A DNA stretch of 64,000 bases from Myxococcota bacterium (GCA_039030075.1 JBCCEW010000003.1:248001-312000), one strand, 5' to 3'. Shown: positions 15,963 to 25,468, counted from the first letter of the stretch. The notes: a model not told the origin generated them from the letters alone. Made by a program: numbers and translations.

Positions 15963-16556
15963 TCAGCCACTCAGCGGGATCCGCAACACCACGCCGCCCA
16001 TCACGTCTCCGAGTTCGAAGTCGGACTTCGGCGTGTCCTTGTGCTCGTTGTGGCAGCTCACGCAGGCCGGTGCCACCGCCGTGTCGGCGTAGACCGCCGT
16101 GAAGTACTTCTGACCACCGAGTTCTTCCTCGGCGTAGAAGTTCTCTCCCTTGTTGTCGGCGACGAACTTGAGTCCGGCCTTCTCGACGTCGGTGCGCGCC
16201 GTGTTCTGCTTGTTGATCGGCCACTGGGAGAGCAGGGCGTAGCTGAAGCCCACGTCCTTCTTCGCGACCATCTCGGCGCCCATGCGGAACATCTGGGCGG
16301 GCAGCGGGAGAGCCGGCTCTTCCTTCCAGTGCTCGCTCGCCTTGATCACTCCCTGCTCCTTCACCAGACGGTTGACCACATTGCGGGTGTAGACCGTGCG
16401 GTCGGATTCCATGACCGCATGGAGCGCATCGGCCATCAGCTGCGGTTCGATGCCCCCGCTGGCGGCCTGGGGCGCCGGCTGGCAGGCGACCACGAACAGC
16501 CACCCCGCACCCAATGCGGAGAGCCCGGTCAGTCGGTTTCGGATTCGTTCATTCAT
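15963..16556 (-). CDS. DUF3365-type haem-binding lipoprotein
   Basis: The 197-residue protein has a signal peptide with lipobox FVVAC (Cys25). It has the features of the Tll0287/DUF3365 domain: NRLVKEQGVIKASEHW-type helices, an FRMGAEMVAKKD region, an FTAVYADTAVAPACVSCHNEH haem motif, and a C-terminal FELGDVMGGVV. The known family covalently binds one c-type haem and is proposed to sense redox or gas. The ATG follows AAGGAG and overlaps the multihaem gene's end by eight bases, so expression is coupled. Confidence 0.85.
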   Translation of the reverse strand: MNERIRNRLTGLSALGAGWLFVVACQPAPQAASGGIEPQLMADALHAVMESDRTVYTRNVVNRLVKEQGVIKASEHWKEEPALPLPAQMFRMGAEMVAKKDVGFSYALLSQWPINKQNTARTDVEKAGLKFVADNKGENFYAEEELGGQKYFTAVYADTAVAPACVSCHNEHKDTPKSDFELGDVMGGVVLRIPLSG

Positions 16557-17955
16557 GCTCGTTCTCCTTTTCTTCTTTCCATGGGGGTGTCCGGCCTTCC
16601 AACTCCCAGCGAAGGACGGACGCAAAGTGGATGCTCTCGACCTCGACCGAGGACGAGCCGCGGAAGTTGCGCGCGACGAGTGCGGGGTCGGCGAGGGCGT
16701 CGAGCGAGAAGCCGAGCCCGTGGCAGTCGAGGCACACGGAGCGAATCATCTTCTCGTTGGGCCGCAGGAAGTCGTTCTGGTTGTGAGCGACGCGGCGGCG
16801 GCCGAGGCGCGAATCGTCGATGCGGGGCAGGTGACAAGTGGCACACGACACACCGCTACCGGCCGGCAGCCGTCCCGCGCTCTCGTCTTCCCACAGGCGC
16901 GCGTGCACGGAGTCTGCGTAGGCCGTCGAGTGATCGTCGGCGTGACAGCCGAGGCAAGCGTCGACGGCGGCGCTGCGCCGATCGAAGCCATGCGCACTGT
17001 GACAGGTGTTGCAGTCGAGGGCGTGTTCGGCGGCGTCTTCGTGCATCGGGAGGCGAGCGAGCGACGGCGTCATCGCGGGGAGTCCCGCCGCCAGCCGCAT
17101 GCCGTGCCGACCGGCCAGGAAGCCCTCGCGTTCGGCCACGTGACACGACTGGCACGCGTCGGGGCCCGGGCTCTCCGTCCATGCCTGCCCCTTGGGCGCG
17201 TGGCAGTCGCCGCAGTTCACTCCGGCTTCGGCGTGGCTGGTGCCGTCCCAATCGGCGACCCAGTCCGCGAGGTCTTGACGCGCAGGCGCGTCGTGGTCGG
17301 AAGCCGAGAGGGGCGCACCCGACACCAGCTTCGCCTCGACGGACCAGGCGCGGAGATCGCTCGCCGGCAGCCGCGGCGACTGCTTGTGAGGCGGGTCGCT
17401 GCGGTGCTCGACGAGGAAGTCTTCGTAGAGCGCGCGGTTGTCGTGAAAATTGTGACAACCGCCGCTCGCACACGAGTCGAAGGGAAGGTCGCGGTGGGTG
17501 GGACGATCCTCGCCAATGTCTTCGTGGCAGCGGTGGCAGTAGTCGCCGGGGAGGCTCAGCCCCATCGTCGTGGTGACCTCGGGGCGATGCTCCTGATGGC
17601 AGGTGATGCAGTAGCGCGCGTCCAACACCGCGACGCGATCGGCGTTGCGCGGATCGGTGAACTTCGACTTCGGGTGGGAATCGTCGACGCGCTCGAGTTC
17701 GGCGCTGTGACAGTCGATGCAGGCGTCCTGCAGCACGTCCGCGTTCGAGAAGTTCCCGGTGTGGCAGCTCTCGCAGGCGAGCTCGATCTGGTAGTGACCA
17801 TCCGTCGTCGCACCGGGCAGGAACACGGTCCGCTTCACCGGCAGCGACTCGATCGCGTCAGGCCGGAACATCAACAGACCCAGGAGCGCCGTCGCGACGA
17901 CGCTGGCTCCGATCCACAGCCACACCTTCCAGGTCACCGCGAGCGCCCCGCGCAT
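16549..17955 (-). CDS. membrane-anchored multihaem cytochrome c (10 CXXCH plus one CX4CH)
   Basis: The 468-residue protein has an N-terminal uncleaved anchor (about residues 8-30). A long periplasmic part follows with ten CXXCH sites: CESCH, CIDCH, CITCH, CHRCH, CGDCH, CQSCH, CNTCH, CLGCH, CATCH and CLDCH. One CX4CH site (CASGGCH) makes up to eleven haems. His residues next to several sites (CHQEH, CHNFH, CHSAH) are likely distal ligands. It resembles NapC/NrfH- and octahaem-type electron conduits in architecture, but I cannot place it in one named family. It begins 26 bases after the FAD/BFD/cytochrome-b fusion and should receive electrons from it (inference). Confidence 0.88.
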   Translation of the reverse strand: MRGALAVTWKVWLWIGASVVATALLGLLMFRPDAIESLPVKRTVFLPGATTDGHYQIELACESCHTGNFSNADVLQDACIDCHSAELERVDDSHPKSKFTDPRNADRVAVLDARYCITCHQEHRPEVTTTMGLSLPGDYCHRCHEDIGEDRPTHRDLPFDSCASGGCHNFHDNRALYEDFLVEHRSDPPHKQSPRLPASDLRAWSVEAKLVSGAPLSASDHDAPARQDLADWVADWDGTSHAEAGVNCGDCHAPKGQAWTESPGPDACQSCHVAEREGFLAGRHGMRLAAGLPAMTPSLARLPMHEDAAEHALDCNTCHSAHGFDRRSAAVDACLGCHADDHSTAYADSVHARLWEDESAGRLPAGSGVSCATCHLPRIDDSRLGRRRVAHNQNDFLRPNEKMIRSVCLDCHGLGFSLDALADPALVARNFRGSSSVEVESIHFASVLRWELEGRTPPWKEEKENEHE

Positions 17956-17981
17956 GCATCCAAGCGACTCGAGTGCATCGG

Positions 17982-20003
17982 CTAGTACATGTAGACCGAG
18001 AGAACATGGAACCCGACCAGCACTGGCATGGGCCAGAAGAGGACGATGTGCGCCGCCGTCCAGGCGCGGCGCAGGCCGCCGCCCCAGGGCGAAGGCAGGC
18101 GGTGCTCGAGGCTGGTGACGAGTGCCGTCAACGACCCGAGCAACACCACGCCGAGGAGACTCGTCATCAGCGCGAAGTTGAGGTTCTCGCCCAGACGAAA
18201 GCCGGTATGCCAACCGATCCCAGCGACGGTGGAGACGCCGAGGACGGTGTGGACGAAGCGCCAGTGCGCGAAGCTCCCCGCGCGGAAACGCGGCCAGCGT
18301 TTTCGCAGAGAGAGCAGCAGGCTCGCGACGCAGGCCGCCAGCAGCGAGTAGCCGCTCACCTGCTTCCACCAGGCGTCGCGCCAGAGGAAGTCGAAGCTGG
18401 GCGTTTCGAGCACCGACGTCGTCATCGGAATCGGCCCGACCGTTGCGACGACGGCCAGGGCCGCGAGCCCGACGAGGGCCGCGATCCCCAAGCGCCGGCC
18501 GGCACTCTCGCGCTGCGCACCGATCCGCTCGCCCGCGATCTCCTCGAGGAGCGGTTTGCAGGAGCCGCACACACTGCCGGCACCCGTGCTCTCGCCCAGC
18601 CGCTGACTGGTGCGCGCCCCCTCGGCGAAGGCCTTGCGAACCGCGCCGCAGGTGACGCCGGTGCAGGTGCAGAGCACCGCGCTGTCCGGCCATTCCGCGA
18701 GTTCGGGCCCGAGCCCCTCCCCCCACAGGCGCCCGCTCTTGGCGAAGCGGCGCTCCTGGCGAACACCGACGCGCGCGCCGCGCGCGACCGCCTCCTGGAG
18801 ACGCGGGAACTCACCCCCCGTCCCCAACTCGCTGGCGCCGACGATGCAGCCGTCCTGGAGCAGGACGCGGCGATAGCGTTCGCCCTCCTGCCACGTGAGT
18901 GCGCGGTAGCCGGGCCCGTCCTCGAGCACGTCGCCGACGCTCGACACCGCGATGCCTTCGACCTTCAGGGTCGCGGACGGGACGGCCGGGGAAAAGCTCC
19001 CCTGGCCACCGAGCAGGCGGTCGACCAACGCCTCGGCCATCGCGTAGCAGGGGGCGACGAACCCGTAGAGGCGGCCTGCGTGTCGCGCGCACTCGCCGAT
19101 CGCCGCGACGTCCGGGTCCGAGGTCGCGAGCGCGTCGTCGACCTCGATGCCGCCGCCGTGGTGACACGCGATCCCGGCCTCGCGCGCCAGTTCGTCGCGC
19201 GGGCGGATTCCGGTTGCGACGACCACGGCTCCCACGTCGAGCGACTCGCCCGAGGGCAGAGAGAGCGCCAGGCCGCTCTCGGTGGGCGTGATCGCGTCGA
19301 CCGGCGCCTGCACCCGGAACTCGATTCCCAGCGACTCGAGTCGCCGCTGCAAGACCTCCGCCCCTTCGCGTTCCAGCTGACGTGTCATCACGTGGGGCGC
19401 GCGCTCGAGCACCACCACCTCGAGGCCCTGCTCGCGCAACGACGCAGCGGCCTCCAAGGCCAGCAGCCCCCCGCCGAGGATCGCGACGCGCTCGGCATGG
19501 CGAGCCGCGTCGGCAATGCGCTCGACGTCATCGAGGGTGCGATAGGGGTACACACCCTCGAGGTCGATCCCCGGGATGTCGGGCAACCAGGCCCGCGCGC
19601 CGGTCGCGAGCACGAGCTGGTCGTAGGACACGTCCCGTCCGGCGTCGGTCGTGACGCACTTGCGCCCGGGGTCGATCGCCGAGACCCGCTCCTTCAGGCG
19701 CAGTCCGATGTGGTGGTGCTCGTACCAGTCGTCGTCCCGCAGGCGCAGGGCGGAGGGAGCGCCTCCGTCGAGTACCGCGCCCAGGTGGACCCGGTCGTAG
19801 GGAGCCGTCGGCTCCTCGGAGATCAAGCGGATGTGGAAGTGCTCCGAGCCGCCGCGGGCGACAAGGCGTTCGACGAGGTGCTGCGCGACCATCCCCCCGC
19901 CCACGATCACGAGACGCGCTGCGGTGTCGGCAGACTCCGCGCGGTCGGTGGGGGCGGTGTGGCTCCGAGGTCGGCTCCAGAAGTTCGCGGCGGACCCGCT
20001 CAT
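17982..20003 (-). CDS. fusion of NirB-like FAD oxidoreductase, BFD [2Fe-2S] domain and cytochrome-b-type membrane domain
   Basis: The 673-residue protein has three parts. Residues about 30-400 are a pyridine-nucleotide-disulphide-type FAD oxidoreductase as in nitrite reductase large subunits: VIVGGGMVA, LATGARAWLP, ILGGGLLALEAA and a second VVVATGIRP. Residues about 430-500 form a BFD-like [2Fe-2S] domain with CTCTGVTC and VCGSCKPLLEE. The last 160 residues hold about four membrane helices, with His pairs (HWRFVHTV, IGWHTGF, AAHIVLF, VGFHVLSV) placed to bind b-type haems. It probably passes electrons between NAD(P)H or quinol and the multihaem cytochromes encoded downstream. The ATG at 20003 is the first in-frame ATG next to the FAD domain. 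Confidence 0.85.
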   Translation of the reverse strand: MSGSAANFWSRPRSHTAPTDRAESADTAARLVIVGGGMVAQHLVERLVARGGSEHFHIRLISEEPTAPYDRVHLGAVLDGGAPSALRLRDDDWYEHHHIGLRLKERVSAIDPGRKCVTTDAGRDVSYDQLVLATGARAWLPDIPGIDLEGVYPYRTLDDVERIADAARHAERVAILGGGLLALEAAASLREQGLEVVVLERAPHVMTRQLEREGAEVLQRRLESLGIEFRVQAPVDAITPTESGLALSLPSGESLDVGAVVVATGIRPRDELAREAGIACHHGGGIEVDDALATSDPDVAAIGECARHAGRLYGFVAPCYAMAEALVDRLLGGQGSFSPAVPSATLKVEGIAVSSVGDVLEDGPGYRALTWQEGERYRRVLLQDGCIVGASELGTGGEFPRLQEAVARGARVGVRQERRFAKSGRLWGEGLGPELAEWPDSAVLCTCTGVTCGAVRKAFAEGARTSQRLGESTGAGSVCGSCKPLLEEIAGERIGAQRESAGRRLGIAALVGLAALAVVATVGPIPMTTSVLETPSFDFLWRDAWWKQVSGYSLLAACVASLLLSLRKRWPRFRAGSFAHWRFVHTVLGVSTVAGIGWHTGFRLGENLNFALMTSLLGVVLLGSLTALVTSLEHRLPSPWGGGLRRAWTAAHIVLFWPMPVLVGFHVLSVYMY

Positions 20004-20361
20004 GCGAGCCCTCCCACGTGGGACACACTTCGTTCTCGGGGCTTCGGAGATCCTGAGCTCCGAAGCCGGACGCGCACGTCGGCCCTCGCACCCGCGGTCG
20101 GCTCGTGCACTGCGCACATCGGCATGCGCTGCGACGGTTCAAGATTCAGGCCAAGTCGACCCCTGGCGGGGCAGGAAGACCCAAGCCGCGACCGCCGGGC
20201 GGGTCCGATCCCAAGCGCGTCGGGAAGGGAGCAGGGGTGCGCGTTCGAGCGCGTGCCGGCTTGCGCTCGCATGGGCACGTACGCGAAGCGTGCGCGCCTG
20301 GATGCTCATGATTGGCGCATCCCTGCTCGAAAGCTGGTCGAGCCGGACGGGGCGCGATCGC
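20004..20361. other. 358-base region without a gene
   Basis: This region lies upstream of the FAD/cytochrome operon and downstream of ogt, both on the minus strand. It holds the 10-bp hairpin described separately. I see no protein-coding signal that passes a codon-bias check by eye and no recognisable riboswitch. It should contain the operon promoter, but no convincing hexamers were found. Confidence 0.5.
20040..20067 (-). promoter_or_regulatory. perfect 10-bp inverted repeat in the leader of the electron-transfer operon
   Basis: GGCTTCGGAG and CTCCGAAGCC are separated by eight bases (atcctgag). The repeat lies 37-64 bases before the ATG at 20003. No T-run follows on either strand. It is therefore more likely an RNA leader structure or the operator of a dimeric regulator than a terminator. 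Confidence 0.5.
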
Positions 20362-20886
20362 TTAGAGCAGATCGCCCTGGCGCGGTTGGGCATGCTCCAG
20401 CGCCAGGAGCTTCGCCTTCACGTCGAGGCCGCCGGCGTAGCCACCGAGCTTTCCCCCCGTGTTCACCACGCGGTGGCAGGGCACGATCAGCGAGACCGGG
20501 TTGGCGCCGTTCGCCGCACCCACCGCTCGCACCGCCTTCGGACGCCCGACGCGCTGGGCGAGGTCGGCGTAGGTGATCTTGTCTCCGAAGGGAATCTCGC
20601 GCAGCGCGGACCACACCTCGAGCTGGAAGGCGGTGCCGCGCAGATCGAGCGGTACCTCGAAGCGCTTGCGCTTGCCCTCGAGGTATTCGATGAGCTGCTT
20701 CACGGCCATGCGATTCGGCGCAAAGCCCTCTTCGAGCCGCGCGCCGGGAGCGCGTTGGGCAAGCCAACCGCCAAGGCCGCGGCCGCTGTGGTGGGGTAGC
20801 TCGACGAAGCAGAGTCCTGCGGCCGTGGAGGCGACGCGCAGTGTGCCGATGGGGGAGTCCACGCGGGTCGTGTGGACGGTCTCCAT
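20362..20886 (-). CDS. ogt: methylated-DNA--[protein]-cysteine S-methyltransferase
   Basis: This suicide repair protein takes the methyl group from O6-methylguanine (and O4-methylthymine) in DNA onto its own cysteine. It has 174 residues. The acceptor motif IVPCHRVV (Cys137) is intact. The helix-turn-helix region with YADLAQRVGRPKAVRAVG (Arg finger) and the late GGYAGGLDVKAKLL segment are present. The ATG at 20886 gives METVHTT. A short upstream extension is possible but unlikely. A TATGTT box lies eight bases before the ATG and no Shine-Dalgarno sequence is seen, so the mRNA may be leaderless or nearly so. Confidence 0.93.
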   Translation of the reverse strand: METVHTTRVDSPIGTLRVASTAAGLCFVELPHHSGRGLGGWLAQRAPGARLEEGFAPNRMAVKQLIEYLEGKRKRFEVPLDLRGTAFQLEVWSALREIPFGDKITYADLAQRVGRPKAVRAVGAANGANPVSLIVPCHRVVNTGGKLGGYAGGLDVKAKLLALEHAQPRQGDLL

Positions 20887-20894
20887 GGGCGCGC

Positions 20895-20900
20895 AACATA
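20895..20900 (-). promoter_or_regulatory. TATGTT -10-like box before ogt
   Basis: On the minus strand TATGTT is followed by eight G/C bases and then the ogt ATG. The spacing is two bases longer than in the tightest leaderless cases. Transcription would start at or within two bases of the start codon. Confidence 0.4.
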
Positions 20901-21006
20901 CCATCGACCGCCGGTTTTTTGACGACGAAAAGACCGGGGCCCGCGCTTTCGTGAAGCGCGCCGAACTGCGCGCACCCACGGGGCGTCCTTGCGCGACGAA
21001 ACGCGT

Positions 21007-22581
<1,575 letters not shown>

Positions 22582-22587
22582 GGGCCG

Positions 22588-22593
22588 ACCTTA
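22588..22593 (-). promoter_or_regulatory. TAAGGT -10-like box, leaderless type, for the sigma-54 regulator
   Basis: On the minus strand TAAGGT, six bases (cggccc), then ATG at 22581. There is no Shine-Dalgarno sequence in between. It has the same geometry as the gpsA box. Confidence 0.4.
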
Positions 22594-22684
22594 GCGAAGT
22601 TGGGCCACGAGACGGCTGTCGCCGCGGTGGCCCGGCGAACGCGGGCCCCGGCGCGCGGCACACACCACGCGCCGGAGCTGCGTT

Positions 22685-23218
22685 CTAGCGCCGTGCGCGC
22701 CGCTTTGCCGTCGTCTTCCGAGCGGTGGTGCGGCGAGCCGTCTTCTTCCGCGCGGTCTTGCGGGCCGTCTTCTTGCGCGCCGTCTTCCGCGTGGCCTTCT
22801 TGCGGGCGGTCTTCCGCGCCGTCTTCTTGCGAGCCGTCTTGCGCGCGGTCTTCTTGCGCGCCGTCTTCCGGGTCGCCTTCTTACGGGCGGTCTTCCGCTT
22901 CGCCGTCGACTTCTTGCGCGCCGTACGACGCGTCGCGGTGCGGCGGCGGGCGGCCGTCTTGCGGCGGGCCGTCGTCTTCCGACGCGTGCCCGAGCGCTTC
23001 ATCTTCACCTTGGCGACGTTGCCCTTCTTGTCGATGAAGTAGAGGTAACCCTCTTCGCGCTCGATGCCGCACTTCACGACCTTCTGGGTGGTCTTGCCCT
23101 TCGGCACCTTGCCGCCGCCTCGGGCCATGCGAGCTCGGCTGACGTCGCCCTTCTTGTCGACGTAGTACAGCCAACCTTTGACGCGCTTGATCCCAGTCTT
23201 CTCAACAACCGTGGCCAT
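22685..23218 (-). CDS. histone-H1-like basic protein with two N-terminal beta repeats
   Basis: The 177-residue protein has two similar N-terminal units. The first reads KRVKGWLYYVDKKGDVSRARM (the Tyr/Asp/Lys core lies near residues 12-30). The second contains EGYLYFIDKKGNVAKVKM, about 40 residues later. From about residue 72 to the end it is almost only Lys, Arg, Ala and Thr, in units of K-K-T-A-R-K-T-A-R, like eukaryotic histone H1 tails and the Hc1/H1-like proteins of other bacteria. It should bind DNA non-specifically and compact the nucleoid. The N-terminal duplicated module is not one I can name. A GGAG-type site (AAGGAG) lies seven bases before the ATG. Confidence 0.85.
   Translation of the reverse strand: MATVVEKTGIKRVKGWLYYVDKKGDVSRARMARGGGKVPKGKTTQKVVKCGIEREEGYLYFIDKKGNVAKVKMKRSGTRRKTTARRKTAARRRTATRRTARKKSTAKRKTARKKATRKTARKKTARKTARKKTARKTARKKATRKTARKKTARKTARKKTARRTTARKTTAKRRARR
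22733..22925 (-). repeat. tandem coding repeat of Lys/Arg/Ala/Thr units
   Basis: Units of about 27 bases (nine codons) encoding variants of A-R-K-K-T-A-R-K-T are repeated through the H1-like tail. Near-identical DNA units make this stretch prone to slippage, so its length may vary among strains. Confidence 0.7.
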
Positions 23219-23775
23219 CGGCCATCTCCTTCGTGTCGGGTGTGTCCCGTCGGGAGGGGGGATGGGCAATACGGAACTGGAGGATGGATTCGAACGTTTG
23301 GAACGAAATCGAACGGTGTTCGAGGTGCGTTCGGGCCGAAACCCGGGCGGAGACCAGAGGGGTCGAATCCCCCGCACCGTCGGAGAGTGTGGGTCTCGAT
23401 TTTTCGGCTGTCAACGGGGTTTCAGGTATTTACCGTCGGAGTTGCGAGTCGCCACCGACGGTGGATTCGGGGGTCGGACGAGGCTCTCCGTCGGGGCTCC
23501 GACGGTGGCCCGTCGGAGCGGGGAAGTGGCCCGGTCCCGCCACCGTCGGTAGCGGCGGGGTACTGAGGCGGTTTCCCGACGCTGGGCCGCCTGCCGGCCG
23601 GCCCGGCCCGCGCAGCGTGGACGTCACAGGCCTCATTCGGGCCGGGTGCGCAGGGTGGAGCGAGGGGCCGCTGCCACCCCACGACCCCTGCCGAGCGTTG
23701 CTCGAAGCCCCCGGGGCTTGGCGCTAGCCTGTCGTCGCGCTGAACGACCGCTCCACCACGGGGATCCCAGACCGC
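23219..23775. other. 557-base region without a gene
   Basis: This divergent intergenic region lies between the H1-like gene (minus) and the sugar epimerase (plus). It holds a cluster of CCGTCGG repeats (separate entry), one TTTTT run near 23400 preceded by a four-base GAGA/TCTC stem, and a TAGCCT box near 23725 that could be a -10 for the sugar locus. An open frame at 23233-23727 has no ribosome-binding site or domain and is not accepted. Confidence 0.6.
23377..23549. repeat. cluster of CCGTCGG(AG) repeats in both orientations
   Basis: CCGTCGGAG occurs at 23377, 23433 and 23510, and its reverse complement CTCCGACGG at 23497. Close variants occur at 23452 (CCACCGACGGTGG), 23488 (CCGTCGGGG) and 23540 (CCACCGTCGG). 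There are seven copies of the core in 173 bases, some back to back and able to fold into hairpins. They do not fall in a gene. They could be binding sites for the adjacent H1-like protein or another regulator. Confidence 0.6.
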
Positions 23776-24711
23776 ATGAGCGAAGTTCTGCTCACCGGAG
23801 GCACCGGCTTCGTCGGGCGCCACGTCGTCCGGCCCCTGGTCGAACGGGGCTACCGCGTACTGCGGGTGCGCTCGGTGGCGACGGCTCCGGAGCCCTGTGA
23901 GGGCGTCGAGGAGCTTCGCTGCGACCTCCTGGACCCGAGCGCCCTGGAGGCGCTCTTCGGGGCGCACCGGCCGCAGCACTGGCTGCATCTGGCCTGGTAC
24001 ACCGAGCACGGTCGCTTCTGGGACGCACCCCAGAACCTGGACTGGCTGGCCGCCAGCGCGCGCGGGCTGCGCCACTTCGTCGCGCACGGCGGGCGCCGCG
24101 TCGTGATGGCGGGCACCTGCGCCGAATACGGCCCCGGTGACGCACCCTGCGACGAACACGCCACTCCCCTCACCCCGGGCAGCCTCTACGCCACGAGCAA
24201 GCGCGCGCTCTGCGACGTGCTTCGGGACTTCGCCGCCGCAGCGGGGCTTTCGGCCGCCTGGGGCCGCATCTTCCAGCCCTACGGCCCGGGCGAACCGGCC
24301 GGCCGGCTGCTGCCGTCGGTGATCGACGCGCTCCAGAAGGGCGAGCCGGTCCGCTGCACCCACGGGCGGCAGGTCCGCGACTGGATGTACGTGGAGGATG
24401 TCGCGGCGGCCTTCGCCGCCCTGCTCGACTCCGAGGTCGAGGGCGCGGTCAACATCGGGAGCGGTGTGCGCGCGAGCCTGCGCGAGGTGGTGGAGACCGT
24501 CGCGAAGCGCAGCGGCGTCGCGAACCCGACCCTCGAGTTCGGCGCGCTTCCCGCGCGGCCCGACGAGCCCCAGCTGCTCGTGGCCGCCACCGAACGCCTC
24601 ACCCGCGAGGTCGGCTGGTCGGGGGCACGAGACCTCGCGGCCGGCCTCGACGCGACCCTGGACGCTTCGAAACTGACGCGCGGACCTCTCGCGCGCGCAG
24701 CCACCGGCTAG
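23776..24711 (+). CDS. NAD-dependent sugar epimerase/reductase (extended SDR)
   Basis: The 311-residue protein has the NAD-binding motif GGTGFVG (residues 8-14), a DLLDPSALEAL segment after the second strand, and the active-site YATSK (Tyr-x3-Lys). Relatives act on nucleotide-linked sugars as 4-epimerases, 4-reductases or 3,5-epimerase-linked reductases. It opens the surface-sugar locus and lies seven bases before the CmcI-like gene. Together with the C-methyltransferase and the CDP-glucose enzymes, it most likely reduces or epimerises a CDP-4-keto-6-deoxyhexose (inference). Confidence 0.85.
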   Translation: MSEVLLTGGTGFVGRHVVRPLVERGYRVLRVRSVATAPEPCEGVEELRCDLLDPSALEALFGAHRPQHWLHLAWYTEHGRFWDAPQNLDWLAASARGLRHFVAHGGRRVVMAGTCAEYGPGDAPCDEHATPLTPGSLYATSKRALCDVLRDFAAAAGLSAAWGRIFQPYGPGEPAGRLLPSVIDALQKGEPVRCTHGRQVRDWMYVEDVAAAFAALLDSEVEGAVNIGSGVRASLREVVETVAKRSGVANPTLEFGALPARPDEPQLLVAATERLTREVGWSGARDLAAGLDATLDASKLTRGPLARAATG

Positions 24712-24718
24712 GAGACCC

Positions 24719-25468
24719 ATGCCCGGCGACGATTTCGAGGAGCGCAACGCGCGGCTCACCGCGGAGATGGCGGCCGACGAGCGCCTCGGTGAACTCAGTC
24801 ACGAGTGGATGGTGCGGAGCTCGCAGCACGAGTACTCGTACCACTTCACCTGGATGGGCCGGCCGATCATCCAGCTGCCCCAGGACATCGTCGCCATGCA
24901 GGAGATCCTGTGGCGGGTGCGCCCGGAGCTGGTGATCGAAACCGGCATCGCCCGGGGCGGATCGCTGGTGTTCCACGCCTCGATCCTGGAGCTGATCGGC
25001 GGAGAAGGGCGCGTACTCGGCATCGATGTCGACCTGCGCGACCACACCCGACGCGCCCTCGAAGAGCACCCGATGGCGAAGCGGATCGACGTGCTCGACG
25101 GCTCGTCGATCGACGAGGCCCTCGTCGAGCAGGTGCGGGAGCGGGCCCGAGGCCGTTCGCCGGTGCTCGTGATCCTCGATTCGAACCACACCCACGAACA
25201 CGTCGCCCGCGAGCTCGAGCTCTACGCACCGCTGGTCACGGAGGGCAGCTACTGCGTGGTCTTCGATACCATCGTCGAGACGATGCCGGCCGACTTCTAC
25301 CCGAACCGCCCGTGGGGCCCCGGGGACAACCCCTGGACCGCCGTCCAGGCCTTCCTCGCGGACCATCCGGAGTGGGTGGTCGACCAGCCCTTCGAGAACC
25401 GACTGCTCCTCACGATGGCGCCCGGCGGCTACCTGCGCCGCGTAGGCCGGAACGGAGAAAGCGGATGA
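24719..25468 (+). CDS. CmcI/rhamnosyl O-methyltransferase-family protein
   Basis: The 249-residue protein matches the cephalosporin hydroxylase (CmcI) family. Features are SYHFTWMGRPIIQLPQDI, ELVIETGIARGGSLVFHASIL (SAM-binding segment), GRVLGIDVDLRDHTR and LVILDSNHTHEHVAREL. Despite the family name, characterised relatives in glycolipid loci methylate sugar hydroxyls. Between a sugar epimerase and rfbF, sugar O-methylation is the better guess. The stop overlaps the rfbF ATG (ATGA). Confidence 0.85.
   Translation: MPGDDFEERNARLTAEMAADERLGELSHEWMVRSSQHEYSYHFTWMGRPIIQLPQDIVAMQEILWRVRPELVIETGIARGGSLVFHASILELIGGEGRVLGIDVDLRDHTRRALEEHPMAKRIDVLDGSSIDEALVEQVRERARGRSPVLVILDSNHTHEHVARELELYAPLVTEGSYCVVFDTIVETMPADFYPNRPWGPGDNPWTAVQAFLADHPEWVVDQPFENRLLLTMAPGGYLRRVGRNGESG

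Noticed and set aside
23359-23373. GGGG-TCGAATC-CCCC, resembling a tRNA T-arm
   Set aside because: The loop lacks the first T of TTCRANY and no anticodon or D-arm can be folded upstream. No tRNA is supported.
23233-23727. 164-codon frame in the CCGTCGG region
   Set aside because: There is no ribosome-binding site and no domain. It has a composition unlike real neighbours and contains the repeats.
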